The notes beneath the pieces were generated by a model. It saw nothing but the letters and a program-made list of their open reading frames with translations. It did no database searches and had not been told where the DNA came from. This document shows positions 16,899 through 26,495 of a DNA stretch of 64,000 nucleotides, one piece after another. The DNA lies in assembly GCA_963675625.1 (NCBI GenBank), contig OY776497.1, positions 558,001 through 622,000 of the forward strand, written 5' to 3'. The stretch comes from F22 sp963675625. GTDB taxonomy: Bacteria; Bacteroidota; Bacteroidia; Bacteroidales; Bacteroidaceae. The position numbers and the translations under genes were made by a program. Position 1 is the stretch's first letter. Each line of letters opens with the position of its first letter.

Positions 16899-19847
16899 TT
16901 AGAATTCTACATTGATACCAAATAAATAGGTCTTAGATTGTGGGTATGAACCCCAGTCAATACCTTGTACTGCACCGCTATTGCCCCATTGGTTTACTTC
17001 TGGGTCGATACCTGAGTAATCTGTCCAGGTGTACAAGTTGCTCGCTGTAAAATAGGGTTGGAACTTATTGATCCCCATATTCTTCAACCATGCTGATTGA
17101 ATATTGTACGATAGAGTCACTTCCTTCAAACGGATGTAGCTACCGTCTTCAATGAAATAAGTAGAATTTTTGAGGTCGTAATTGGCTCTTGGCACATTGG
17201 TGATTTGTCCTGGTGTACGCCATCTTTTAAGCACTTTGGTCGATTGATTTTTACCATCAAACATCCCTTCGGTTTCGATGCGAGAAGCATTGAAGATATC
17301 ATTGCCCTGGACTCCTTGGATAAATACATTCAAACTAAGTCCTTTCCAGCTAAAGGTGTTGGTCAAGCCATAGGTAAAGTCTGGATTTGGATCACCGATA
17401 TATGTTCTATCTGATGATGTGATTTTACCATCGCCATTGAGGTCTTTGTAGATCATATCGCCTGTTTCAGGATCGACTCCTTGAGATACGTATCCGTAGA
17501 AACCACCCAATGAACGTCCTGGCTCATTGCGCACGACATACTCACTGGTGAAGTCACTGGTTTTGGCATCGTAGTAGACTTGTTGAAGTTCCAGCTTCTT
17601 CAATTTGTTCTTATTGAATGAGATATTGAAGTTGGTATCCCACTTGAAGTCATCTACAAAGTTATGAGATGTCACGGAGAACTCGAACCCTTTATTGATC
17701 ATCTCGCCTTCGTTTCTAGTGATGCTATTGGCAGTGGCTGCACCCGATGGCAATGTCACATTCATAAGCATATCTGTCGTATTCTTATAGTAATAATCGA
17801 CGGTCACATTCAAACGATTACGTAGAAGAGTGGCATCTAAACCGATATTTGTTTGTGTAGTCGTTTCCCAAGTTAGGTCTGAGTTTCTAAGGTTAGTTTG
17901 GTAAATAGAAGGTACTGATTGTTCCTTGCCTTCTTCAAACCAAGCTTGACGAGAGATGCCATACATTTGCAAATAGGAGTAGTCGCCAATACCACTTTGG
18001 TTCCCTGTTTGTCCCCAACCAGCACGCAGTTTCAAATCATCAATCCACTCGATATCGCTCATAAACGATTCGCTAGAGATACGCCAAGCACCTGATGCAG
18101 AAGGGAAATAGCCCCAACGATCATCTGGATTTAGCTTAGAAGATCCATCGGCACGCATATTGAATGTAAGCATGTATTTGCTGTCGAAATTATACTGCAT
18201 ACGCCCAAAGAAAGAAAGGATGCCCCATGTTGAACCACCTGTACCAGTGCCTGTCCATGATATTTGATTGGCGGCATTGAGTGTCTTGATATCTCCGCTA
18301 CGGAAGTGGGAACCGTTAATCCAGCTATTAGAATAATCAGAATCTGTCCATGACGAACCTGCCATGATATCTACGTGATGTTTTTGGATATCAAAGTTGT
18401 AATTGGCTACGTTATCAAAAGTCAGTACGGTATTTCTATTGCGATTATCTGATGCTGTACCTTTATTGATACGACCTGTTTCAGTTTCTTCAGGATCTAC
18501 AAAAGTGGTACTCAAACCGTGTCTTCGATCCATCGACAAGGATGATTTGTATGTGAAGTTTTTAAATGGTTTGAAGGTAAGCGATCCAGAAAGAATAAGT
18601 CTGTCTTCGTCTGTCTCATTGTCTTTTCCTTGTGCCAAAATTTCTGCGGGACTAGTGACGTTGTTGATTCCGAAGAAGTTACCATTGTATTCATTTGGAT
18701 TGGCAGTAGACATAATTGGAGCGTAAGTTGGCGTATTGATAACGGCCAAAACCATACCGCCTCGATTGGCACCAAGACCAGTGGTGGTGCTATTACCTGT
18801 GTAGTCTGAATAAGTAACTTTTGCATCCAATGTCAACCATTTACGGATGTCATTGTGCCAACGACCATTGAAATTATAACGCTTGAAATAAGTGGTTTTA
18901 ATGCTTCCTTTTTCATCGGTATATCCAGCAGATAGATAATAGTTCATCTTTTCATTACCACCTGTAAAACCTACTTGATAGTTTTGAGACACCCCAGTGC
19001 GATAGGCTACATCCGACCAATCTGTAACGTCTTGAAGTCCATCAGGAATATTGACGATACCGATCTCATCTTGTAGTTCCTTGTATTGAGCGGTATTCAG
19101 TACATCAAAATTATTAACGACCTGATTGAGACTCAACTGCGCATTAAATGTAATTTTTGATGTACCAGCTTTCCCACTTTTGGTTCCTATTAATACCACA
19201 CCATTGGCTGCTCTCGATCCGTAAATTGCCGCCGCAGAGGCATCTTTCAGAACTTGCAAGCTTTCAATATCGTTGGGAGACAAGAACTTGATATTGTCTA
19301 CTGGCATACCATCTACTACATATAGAGGGTCGTTGTTGCCATTGAAAGAAGTGGTACCACGCACGCGGATAGATAGTTCTGCGCCTGGTGCACCGCTAGT
19401 TCGTGTCACGGCTACACCAGCTGCCTTACCTTGAAGCGCTTGTCCAGCAGAAACGATGGGACGATTGTCCATGTCTTTCGTATCAACTGTGGTGATGGCT
19501 GTGGTAACGTCTTTACGCTTGACCGCACCATAACCAATAACGACAACCTCTTCTAGAAGTTTCACATCCTCCTTTAGAACGATTGTCATGGATTTTTCAC
19601 TCTGTGCTACAACCGTTTGACTAGCAAAACCAATACTAGAGATTGTAAGCTTTGTACCTTTCGGTACGCTAATTTGGAAATGACCATCCATATCAGTGAT
19701 GGTCCCCTGTGAGGATTGGACTACAGTGACCATCGCACCAATCAAAGGCTCTTGATTGGGATCAGTGACTGTACCAGTCACATTTAGTTGTTGTGCGGAC
19801 GCTGTAGCGCACACGAACAACATCAGTGCAAAAAGAAATTTTTTCAT
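16899..19847 (-). CDS. SusC-like TonB-dependent outer-membrane transporter
   Basis: 982 residues from the Met at 19847 (MKKFLFALMLFVCATASAQQ, a clear signal peptide; the 14 extra codons to 19889 are not needed). Order: carboxypeptidase-like regulatory domain (residues ~25-100, VTGTVTDPNQEPLIGAMV), TonB-box/plug region (EEVVVIGYGAVKRKD, then NDIESLQVLKDASAAAIYGSRAANGV), and a 22-strand barrel ending in KTYLFGINVEF. It imports the oligosaccharides produced by the surface GH30. It is the first gene of the operon, with a -7 element upstream at 19919-19926. Confidence 0.95.
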   Translation of the reverse strand: MKKFLFALMLFVCATASAQQLNVTGTVTDPNQEPLIGAMVTVVQSSQGTITDMDGHFQISVPKGTKLTISSIGFASQTVVAQSEKSMTIVLKEDVKLLEEVVVIGYGAVKRKDVTTAITTVDTKDMDNRPIVSAGQALQGKAAGVAVTRTSGAPGAELSIRVRGTTSFNGNNDPLYVVDGMPVDNIKFLSPNDIESLQVLKDASAAAIYGSRAANGVVLIGTKSGKAGTSKITFNAQLSLNQVVNNFDVLNTAQYKELQDEIGIVNIPDGLQDVTDWSDVAYRTGVSQNYQVGFTGGNEKMNYYLSAGYTDEKGSIKTTYFKRYNFNGRWHNDIRKWLTLDAKVTYSDYTGNSTTTGLGANRGGMVLAVINTPTYAPIMSTANPNEYNGNFFGINNVTSPAEILAQGKDNETDEDRLILSGSLTFKPFKNFTYKSSLSMDRRHGLSTTFVDPEETETGRINKGTASDNRNRNTVLTFDNVANYNFDIQKHHVDIMAGSSWTDSDYSNSWINGSHFRSGDIKTLNAANQISWTGTGTGGSTWGILSFFGRMQYNFDSKYMLTFNMRADGSSKLNPDDRWGYFPSASGAWRISSESFMSDIEWIDDLKLRAGWGQTGNQSGIGDYSYLQMYGISRQAWFEEGKEQSVPSIYQTNLRNSDLTWETTTQTNIGLDATLLRNRLNVTVDYYYKNTTDMLMNVTLPSGAATANSITRNEGEMINKGFEFSVTSHNFVDDFKWDTNFNISFNKNKLKKLELQQVYYDAKTSDFTSEYVVRNEPGRSLGGFYGYVSQGVDPETGDMIYKDLNGDGKITSSDRTYIGDPNPDFTYGLTNTFSWKGLSLNVFIQGVQGNDIFNASRIETEGMFDGKNQSTKVLKRWRTPGQITNVPRANYDLKNSTYFIEDGSYIRLKEVTLSYNIQSAWLKNMGINKFQPYFTASNLYTWTDYSGIDPEVNQWGNSGAVQGIDWGSYPQSKTYLFGINVEF

Positions 19848-19918
19848 GCCATAATAATTAGAATAGACTGTTCTTCGACCATAAAACAATAAGGCGGAAC
19901 AGATCAGTTAACGTGTGG

Positions 19919-19926
19919 CAAATATA
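19919..19926 (-). promoter_or_regulatory. -7 element of the glucan PUL operon
   Basis: TATATTTG followed by CC on the minus strand, 71 bp before the SusC ATG. A TTTG lies 16 bp upstream of it, shorter than the usual 19-20, which suits an activator-dependent promoter. The rest of the 290-bp gap to 20180 holds only the dxs terminator. Confidence 0.5.
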
Positions 19927-20126
19927 GATGAATTTACAGCGGCAAAAAATGCGAAGTGATAAAGAAGTAGATTGTCACGAAGATTAAAAAAGAAAAGCGC
20001 ACTGACTGTCAGACTGTTTCAAAACACCCATCAAATCAATTAAGTGGATAGACAAAGAAAAAAGGATGAAGTACTCTAGAGAATAAAACACAACGGGAAG
20101 TGTATTTTTTGAAAATCATCACACAA

Positions 20127-20159
20127 AAAAACGCGAAGCAATATATGCTCCGCGTTTTT
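20127..20159 (-). terminator. Rho-independent terminator of dxs
   Basis: On the minus strand AAAACGCGGAGC pairs with GCTTCGCGTTTT, followed by a T run. It lies 22 bp beyond the dxs stop and shares its stem with the terminators at 2601 and 7748. Confidence 0.85.
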
Positions 20160-20180
20160 AAATACTTAGTTCCTATTAGT

Positions 20181-21929
20181 TTACAGATTCTTTTGAATAT
20201 CTTCAATGATCTGTTCGACAGATAGACCATTTTCTTTCATCAGTTCCTCTGGATTGAAATCACTTGGGAATGATTTCTTGATTCCGTAGTTCTTCACTTT
20301 TGTCGCTGATGTCCCAAGATAACTAGCAATAGTTTGACCAAAACCACCCTCTACAATACCATCTTCAAGAGTAAGAAGTAATGTGTGGTTTGTTTGTAAT
20401 CGATCTAATAATGCTTCGTCTACCCCGGTGATGAATTTTGGATTGATCAAGGTAACTTGTTTACCAGTCATCTCCTTATACTTATCAGCGATTTGCTTTC
20501 CTAGACCGAAGAAACTACCCAACGCAAGAATAGCGACTTCTTCACCTTCCTCAACAACTTGGTATTTATTTAACTGCGCATAGTCGGTCGTATCTTCCAC
20601 ACCTGTTTCGGGCATCATTGGCGGTATGCGAAGGGCAATAGGATGCTCCTTCTGGGTAGTAGCATACTTAAACATGGCCAAATACTCCTCTTTATTCGTA
20701 GGGGCTAGATACACAAGATTAGGAATATGAGAAATCATAGCGATATCAAAAATGCCTAAGTGGGTATCGCTATTCAAGCCATACACAGAAGCGAAAGAGA
20801 CCAAAAGTACCGCAGGATTATTATTCAAACACAAATCGGATGATAGTTGGTCATAGGTTCTTTGTAAAAATGGACTGAATACCCCAAAGATAGGTGTACC
20901 TCCATTCTTAGCGATACCACTGGCCATAGCCACTGCATGTTCTTCGGCAATGCCCACATCCACAAATTGTTTATCGTATTTTTTACGGATCTCTTCTGTA
21001 AACCCCATACCAGCAGGGGTGCCAGCAGTAATAGCAACAACATCTTTGCGCTCGTCCATAAGGTTAGTAAGGGAATCTCTTACGATTTCATTACGAGGTC
21101 TCCATAACCCTCCTTTGGACGAACCATCGGCAATATGAAAAGGACCTCCGGCATGCCAATATTCTTTATTTTTCTCAGCATACTCCAACCCCTTACCTTT
21201 AATAGTATGAATATGTAGAACTACTGGATGATTGGTATCTTTTACTGATTGAAATAAAGCAATCAATTGAGTAAGATCATGCCCATCTTCCAAATAATGG
21301 TACTCCAAATCCATGGCTTTGAAAAGGTTATTGACACTCGTTCCGTTTGATTCTCTCAATTCTTTCAAGCCTTGGTATAATCCGCCATGATTTTCTGCAA
21401 TAGATTGATCGTTGTCATTGACTACGATGATCATATTGGATGCCAATTGGGATACGTTATTCAGCCCTTCCAACGCTTCACCACCACTCAGTGAACCGTC
21501 ACCGATAACGGCAATGATATTTTCTTTTCCTCCAGTGAGGTCACGTCCCATGGCCAATCCCATAGCCAATGAAATGGAAGTAGAGGTGTGCCCGATTGTA
21601 AAGAAATCATGCGCACTTTCTGCTGGATTTGAATAGCCAGTGACCTCGTCGTATTTGGCTGGATCGAGGAAAGCATCTGCTCGTCCTGTAAGCATCTTGT
21701 GAGGATAGCTTTGATGCGACACATCATACACGATTTTATCTACTGGTGAATTAAAGACATAGTGCATGGCCAAAGTGGTTTCAACCATCCCTAAATTGGG
21801 TCCAATGTGTCCACCGTGTGCACTTACTTTCTGAATCAGTGTATTGCGCACTTCTTGGCTGAGCGTCTGTAGTTGTTCAAGATTTAGTTTCTGTACGTCT
21901 TGTGGTCCTTTGATGTTTTCTAAATACAT
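20181..21929 (-). CDS. dxs: 1-deoxy-D-xylulose-5-phosphate synthase, short form
   Basis: 582 residues, about 40 fewer than the usual Dxs. It condenses pyruvate and glyceraldehyde-3-phosphate in a thiamine-diphosphate-dependent reaction feeding isoprenoid and, in some bacteria, thiamine/pyridoxal synthesis. Visible are HIGPNLG, VYDVSHQSYPHKMLTGR, GHTSTSISLAMGLA, the ThDP motif GDGSLSGGEALEG...ND, the catalytic-Glu region GIAEEHAVAMASG and SDTHLGIFD. Canonical Bacteroides Dxs proteins read FGASLGVVE, GHQAYGHKILTGR and RYPRG; here the last is replaced by LRIPPM. This resembles the shorter Firmicutes-like type, so it may be a second, horizontally acquired Dxs. Monocistronic, with its own terminator. 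Confidence 0.85.
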   Translation of the reverse strand: MYLENIKGPQDVQKLNLEQLQTLSQEVRNTLIQKVSAHGGHIGPNLGMVETTLAMHYVFNSPVDKIVYDVSHQSYPHKMLTGRADAFLDPAKYDEVTGYSNPAESAHDFFTIGHTSTSISLAMGLAMGRDLTGGKENIIAVIGDGSLSGGEALEGLNNVSQLASNMIIVVNDNDQSIAENHGGLYQGLKELRESNGTSVNNLFKAMDLEYHYLEDGHDLTQLIALFQSVKDTNHPVVLHIHTIKGKGLEYAEKNKEYWHAGGPFHIADGSSKGGLWRPRNEIVRDSLTNLMDERKDVVAITAGTPAGMGFTEEIRKKYDKQFVDVGIAEEHAVAMASGIAKNGGTPIFGVFSPFLQRTYDQLSSDLCLNNNPAVLLVSFASVYGLNSDTHLGIFDIAMISHIPNLVYLAPTNKEEYLAMFKYATTQKEHPIALRIPPMMPETGVEDTTDYAQLNKYQVVEEGEEVAILALGSFFGLGKQIADKYKEMTGKQVTLINPKFITGVDEALLDRLQTNHTLLLTLEDGIVEGGFGQTIASYLGTSATKVKNYGIKKSFPSDFNPEELMKENGLSVEQIIEDIQKNL

Positions 21930-21982
21930 AGTTTTGTAATTAATGATTTATTGAATGATAGCCTATATAAATTATCACGGTG

Positions 21983-21990
21983 CAAAGATA
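21983..21990 (-). promoter_or_regulatory. -7 element of dxs
   Basis: TATCTTTG followed by CA on the minus strand, 53 bp before the dxs ATG. No -33 at the normal distance. Confidence 0.45.
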
Positions 21991-22104
21991 GGGAGAGATT
22001 ACACACCAAGTGTGATACAAATTACTGGTAGAAAGACCAATTTCCCTGCTATTAAATCAGAGAAAAATAATATCCATAATTTTGATGACAGGACCAATCA
22101 AGAA

Positions 22105-22136
22105 GTTGGAGTATTCTCAAAAAAAGCTTATATTTG
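22105..22136 (+). promoter_or_regulatory. Promoter of the second AraC gene
   Basis: GTTG (22105-22108), 20 bp, then TATATTTG (22129-22136), a good Bacteroidetes promoter. It lies inside the longest possible reading frame (which opens at 21955), so it places the true start at the ATG at 22159. Confidence 0.7.
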
Positions 22137-22158
22137 CGTAGGAATAATCAATAAGAAT

Positions 22159-23058
22159 ATGGAAGAAAATATCGTCAGAATACAGACTATTCAGCAGTTT
22201 AATGACATGAAAGGGGTAGTTACGCTGCATCCTTTAGTCACTGCTTTCGATCAAAGTGGTACGAAACTACTGGGAGATACCTCTCATACTTATGGGTTTT
22301 ATTGCCTGTTTCTAAAAGAATCTGATTGTGGCGATTTGATTTACGGGCGTCAATCATACGATTATCAAGAAGGGAGTATCGTCAGTATTGCCCCTGGACA
22401 AATCATCAGGGCCGTACGTCATAATAAGGAGTATGAGCCTAAAGGATGGGCACTGGCTTTCCATCCAGATCTTATACGTGGCACTTCATTGGGTAAAAAC
22501 ATAAAGAAGTATACTTTCTTTTCGTATCAAGTCAACGAAGCACTGCATCTCTCTGACGATGAAAAACAAACGGTCTTGAATTTGCTCCGTCTGATTCGTT
22601 CGGAATTACAACAACCTGCTGATCGGCATAGTCAAACAATTATATGCAACAATATAGAACTCTTGCTCAATCACTGCAGCCGCTTCTATGAACGACAATT
22701 TCTGGTGAGAAAGGCTGCGAATAAAGAGGTGATTGCGAAGTTTGAATCGTTGCTTGACGATTACTACAAGGAGAATAAACAATATAAAAATGGTCTTCCT
22801 ACTGTAAAATATTGTGCTAATGAACTGTATCTATCTTCCAATTATTTTGGAGACTTAATAAAAAGAGAAACAGGTACAACAGCTCAGGAATACGTTCAAG
22901 TTTATGTCATGGACAGAGCCAAGGAACTGATCTTAGGACATGAATTGTCAATCACTCAAATTGCCTATGAATTGGGCTTTGAGTATCCGACGCACTTTAG
23001 TCGTCAATTCAAAAAATTAGAGAAATGTACTCCGAGCCAATACCGTGCTGCTCACTAA
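22159..23058 (+). CDS. AraC-family transcriptional regulator (copy 2)
   Basis: 299 residues from the ATG at 22159; the frame runs 68 codons further upstream, but those contain the promoter and no family sequence. N-terminal cupin-like sensor (GRQSYDYQEGSIVSIAPGQ, LAFHPDLIRG), then two HTH units (VKYCANELYLSSNYFGDLIK and SITQIAYELGFEYPTHFSRQFKK) and the ending CTPSQYRAAH. Same length and layout as the regulator at 6733. The maltose-acetyltransferase-type gene follows 12 bp downstream on the same strand, so the two are co-transcribed. Confidence 0.93.
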   Translation: MEENIVRIQTIQQFNDMKGVVTLHPLVTAFDQSGTKLLGDTSHTYGFYCLFLKESDCGDLIYGRQSYDYQEGSIVSIAPGQIIRAVRHNKEYEPKGWALAFHPDLIRGTSLGKNIKKYTFFSYQVNEALHLSDDEKQTVLNLLRLIRSELQQPADRHSQTIICNNIELLLNHCSRFYERQFLVRKAANKEVIAKFESLLDDYYKENKQYKNGLPTVKYCANELYLSSNYFGDLIKRETGTTAQEYVQVYVMDRAKELILGHELSITQIAYELGFEYPTHFSRQFKKLEKCTPSQYRAAH

Positions 23059-23070
23059 ACATCACCTATT

Positions 23071-23622
23071 ATGACAGAAAAAGAAAAAATGCTAGCAGGA
23101 ATAGAATATGCTGCTGATGATCCAGATCTACTGATGGACTTAAATCGTACCAAAGATGTTATCTGGGAATACAATAACTTACAACCTTCTCGCACCAAAG
23201 ATAGAGAAACAATACTTCGTGGTTTACTCGGTACATGTGGCAAGGAGGTACATATCAATCCTCCTTTTTATTGTGATTATGGACAGCATATTGAAGTGGG
23301 TGAAGGATTCTTTGCCAATTTTAATTTCACCGTCTTGGATGAAGCTATGGTGAGAATTGGCTGCAACGCTTTTATTGGTCCTAATGTAAGTATATATACT
23401 GCTTGCCATTCTACAAACGTAGAGGAACGTAATTCACGCAGAGAATGGGCTCGCGAGGTAACTATCGGAGATAATGTGTGGATTGGTGGCAGTACAACGA
23501 TCTGCCCTGGAGTGAAGATCGGTCATGGTGTGACAATAGGTGCTGGCAGTGTCGTCGTTAAAGATATTCCAGACAATTGTGTCGCAGTAGGCAATCCTGC
23601 CAAAGTCATCAAATATCTATAA
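23071..23622 (+). CDS. Maltose/galactoside O-acetyltransferase family (copy 2)
   Basis: 183 residues. N-terminal Mac domain (MTEKEKMLAGIEYAADDP), hexapeptide left-handed beta-helix (IGPNVSIYT, IGDNVWIGGSTTICPGVKIG, IGAGSVVVKDI) and terminal VGNPAKVIKYL. The catalytic His is in TACHSTNVEERN. It acetylates a sugar hydroxyl using acetyl-CoA. Second member of the AraC-acetyltransferase transcript. Its last 6 bp overlap the stop of the convergent histidine kinase gene. Confidence 0.92.
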   Translation: MTEKEKMLAGIEYAADDPDLLMDLNRTKDVIWEYNNLQPSRTKDRETILRGLLGTCGKEVHINPPFYCDYGQHIEVGEGFFANFNFTVLDEAMVRIGCNAFIGPNVSIYTACHSTNVEERNSRREWAREVTIGDNVWIGGSTTICPGVKIGHGVTIGAGSVVVKDIPDNCVAVGNPAKVIKYL

Positions 23623-26331
23623 GATATGTACTAAAGGGAGTCGTACTTCAAATCGGCTCCCTTTTCCTTGTGCAGAAGTCACGGAAATATGCCCACCCAT
23701 GCGTTGTACTATTGTTTGGCAGATGCTCAATCCCAATCCTGCACCCTGTGAGAAACTATTGGCCTTATAGAAGCGTTGGAAAACGTGAGCACATTGCTCT
23801 TCAGACATACCAATCCCTGTATCTTCTACATATAAAGTATATTCATTATTTCCTTGCTCATAGGTACATCCAAGGGTAATACAACCTGATTCGGTAAATT
23901 TCTTGCTATTGTTTATCAAGTTGTGAAGTACTTGTCGTAAACGTATAGGATCGACACTGACATCGGGCATCACAAAAACATCAGGAGAAATCTGGCAGGA
24001 AAAATCAACCCCATCGGTCATATTGATTTTCTGAGATTTCATGACTTCTTCTAAAATACCATATAAAGGGTGTGGATCTATCTGAAATTCCATGCTACCT
24101 GATTCAATCTTAGATAACTCAAGAATATCCCCAATCAAATTAAGCAGCATGTCGCAATTCTTATTGATTAAATAGATATATTCGGAAATCTCTTCTTGAG
24201 TAAAATCTTCCATATTGTTCAACAAACTAGAGAAGCCAACTATGGAGTTGAGTGGTGTACGAATTTCATGACTCATATTGGCGAGAAAAGCTGTTTTAAG
24301 CACATCGGCTTCTTTAGCTTTATCACGTGCTTGCATCAACTGCAATTCACGTTCTTTTTTATCGTCAATACTTTGACAAATCCCTATCCCCACAAGGCTA
24401 TCGTCCGTATCACTCATCTGCACAATACGGAAACGATTTTCAAACCATGACCATTCATGCTTGGGATTTAAAATACGGAAGGACACAGTTACTGTTTTTC
24501 CCACCTGCATCTCTTCCAAGGTATGTGCAACAATAGCTTCTACTCCTGCAACGTCTTCTGGATGAATAAAAGGCGACAAATCCTCAAGTGTAAATGCAGA
24601 AGGATTGTGTAAGTTTCTCATAAACGTGGGTTGAGCTCCAGTAAAATGATATGAGTTGTCCACAAAATCATACACAAAAGAATAGATGCGATGCACATCG
24701 ACCGATAAACTAGCCAATTCTTCTTTCAAGTCTTCACCAGTCAACGGTTTAATCGTAAGAATATAGGAAGGGGTATGGTTATCAATAACATAACGTACCA
24801 TACCACTGACACGCACATTATCACGAGTATTCTTTAATCGTAGATAAGAAAAAGAAGGGATATTGACCGAATGATTGGATTCTGAAACTTGATTAGTAAG
24901 TCGCTCCAACAGATGCAATTGATGCCCTCGAACCAGTAAACAAACATCATATAAATTGAGTGATGTCTTTTCCTGAGATACTTGTTCTTTTTCGGTATCG
25001 GTCAATTGAAGTAACTCTGCTGCACAATCATTTAGAAAGAGTACTTGGCCTAATTTATTATAGGAGATAACGGCCATATGCTCATGAGCAAGCACATCGG
25101 CAAAATGTTGACGTTGAACTAATAATGGTTTCTGTGCATCAGCGCGTGTCTCTGATATTAGCTTTTCATCTTTGGCTCGTCGATAACGACGAATAACTAG
25201 CACGAGAGTGACTGCTAAGGAAACAAAAAGAATAATCACGAGGCCAATCAACAAGAAACGAAGACGAGGATCAAGGGGTTTATTTTTCCAATACGTATCT
25301 CTGGGAAAATCTGTATTTTTCAGGCCATATTTCTTTAGTTGTTTATAATCCACTGACCAATGATATGACAGCTGATCAAAAGGGATAGGCGTACTAAAAT
25401 GCAATCCATCTTGAATAGCTCGTGCTACATAATGCCCTAATTGAGTTCCTATATCTGCTCTATTAGGTGCATATACACCAAATATATTCTCACGAACAGC
25501 CTCTGCTTGAAAAGAGACGATAGGTGCGGGCATCTCTTGGAAAATAGGGTAGAAAATTTCTCCCCAGTAAGGAATAATTAGAATATTGTCTGGAGCAGAA
25601 GCACGTAGTGCATAGTAGTTCTTCTTAAAATGCATCTTTTCTACATCCAACTCAACAAGCTGAATATCTGGATGATCCTGCTGAAACCATTCAAACTCTT
25701 TTTCGAGTTGCCTAGCTGCTTTACGAGATAACATACGGGTGTCTTGAAGTATGACGAAATTTTTCCTTTCGGGAAAAAGACGTTGCATACGCACTAGCAT
25801 CTCTCTAAAATGAATGGGAGCTTGACATCCATGCACATTAGGATATTCGTCAGTCCACCAAGGACCATTAATACAGGTACCATTATATATAAATGGGAGC
25901 GTGTCTGTAATTGGATCATCACAATGCAACATGCTATATAAGGCTTGGTCGCCATCACATAAAATCATGGAAGCATGAAGATCGCGTGCATCCTGACAAA
26001 AGGTGCGACATACCCTAAATTCATCTTCTTTCCCCCAAAACCGACAATTTAAATATTTGTGTACTACGCGTACTTGAGCGACATCTTGACCTAATGCTTC
26101 CTCAAAAGCTTTATTTTGCTTCGCATAGAAAGGTTGATCACTAGATAAAGAATGTATATATACAACTGTGATGGTATCTGCAGAAGCAGTATGTCCCCAT
26201 TTTTGCCAAAAAGCAGCATGACTACTTAAAAATGGATATAAAGACAAGAAAAAAGCAAGTGTCCACCATATACACGAATGGCTGCTAGTGAAGATTGATA
26301 GAATGCGATATTTTGAGGTAAGATGTGTCAT
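23617..26331 (-). CDS. Sensor histidine kinase with periplasmic ABC-type substrate-binding domain
   Basis: 904 residues. N-terminal signal/anchor, then a periplasmic region (about 50-350) that looks like an ABC transporter substrate-binding-like sensor (ITVVYIHSLSSDQPFYAKQNKAF, LPFIYNGTCINGPWW, DNILIIPYWGEIFYPIFQEMP). A membrane span follows near 357-380, then two PAS-like domains (about 420-530 and 560-655), a HisKA dimerisation domain with the phospho-His in MSHEIRTPLNS (near 687), and a HATPase_c domain (N-box LHNLINNSKKF, G-box VEDTGIGM, GAGLGLSI). There is no receiver domain and no response-regulator gene beside it, so its partner must be elsewhere. Convergent with the acetyltransferase and divergent from the NPP-like gene. 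Confidence 0.88.
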   Translation of the reverse strand: MTHLTSKYRILSIFTSSHSCIWWTLAFFLSLYPFLSSHAAFWQKWGHTASADTITVVYIHSLSSDQPFYAKQNKAFEEALGQDVAQVRVVHKYLNCRFWGKEDEFRVCRTFCQDARDLHASMILCDGDQALYSMLHCDDPITDTLPFIYNGTCINGPWWTDEYPNVHGCQAPIHFREMLVRMQRLFPERKNFVILQDTRMLSRKAARQLEKEFEWFQQDHPDIQLVELDVEKMHFKKNYYALRASAPDNILIIPYWGEIFYPIFQEMPAPIVSFQAEAVRENIFGVYAPNRADIGTQLGHYVARAIQDGLHFSTPIPFDQLSYHWSVDYKQLKKYGLKNTDFPRDTYWKNKPLDPRLRFLLIGLVIILFVSLAVTLVLVIRRYRRAKDEKLISETRADAQKPLLVQRQHFADVLAHEHMAVISYNKLGQVLFLNDCAAELLQLTDTEKEQVSQEKTSLNLYDVCLLVRGHQLHLLERLTNQVSESNHSVNIPSFSYLRLKNTRDNVRVSGMVRYVIDNHTPSYILTIKPLTGEDLKEELASLSVDVHRIYSFVYDFVDNSYHFTGAQPTFMRNLHNPSAFTLEDLSPFIHPEDVAGVEAIVAHTLEEMQVGKTVTVSFRILNPKHEWSWFENRFRIVQMSDTDDSLVGIGICQSIDDKKERELQLMQARDKAKEADVLKTAFLANMSHEIRTPLNSIVGFSSLLNNMEDFTQEEISEYIYLINKNCDMLLNLIGDILELSKIESGSMEFQIDPHPLYGILEEVMKSQKINMTDGVDFSCQISPDVFVMPDVSVDPIRLRQVLHNLINNSKKFTESGCITLGCTYEQGNNEYTLYVEDTGIGMSEEQCAHVFQRFYKANSFSQGAGLGLSICQTIVQRMGGHISVTSAQGKGSRFEVRLPLVHIL

Positions 26332-26442
26332 ATATATTACAGATTATGGCAAAAGAATCTGGATTATGTAGTATTTCTAGCTTTAACGACAAATATACTA
26401 GATAAAAAGGAAAAACTTCCCTTTTTCTCGATTTTTTATTAC

Positions 26443-26450
26443 TACTTTTG
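26443..26450 (+). promoter_or_regulatory. -7 element of the NPP-like gene
   Basis: TACTTTTG fits TAnnTTTG. It overlaps the upstream-most ATG of the frame (26448), so translation should start at the ATG at 26496. Confidence 0.5.
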
Positions 26451-26495
26451 TTTTCGTACAAGAGATTACTATACACCTTTTTACTACAAACGTAT

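Noticed and set aside
20036..20230. Minus-strand 64-residue frame after dxs
   Set aside because: It overlaps the dxs 3' end in another frame and runs through the dxs terminator.
21955..22158. 68-codon N-terminal extension of the second AraC regulator
   Set aside because: It contains a consensus promoter and has no counterpart in the paralogue at 6733.
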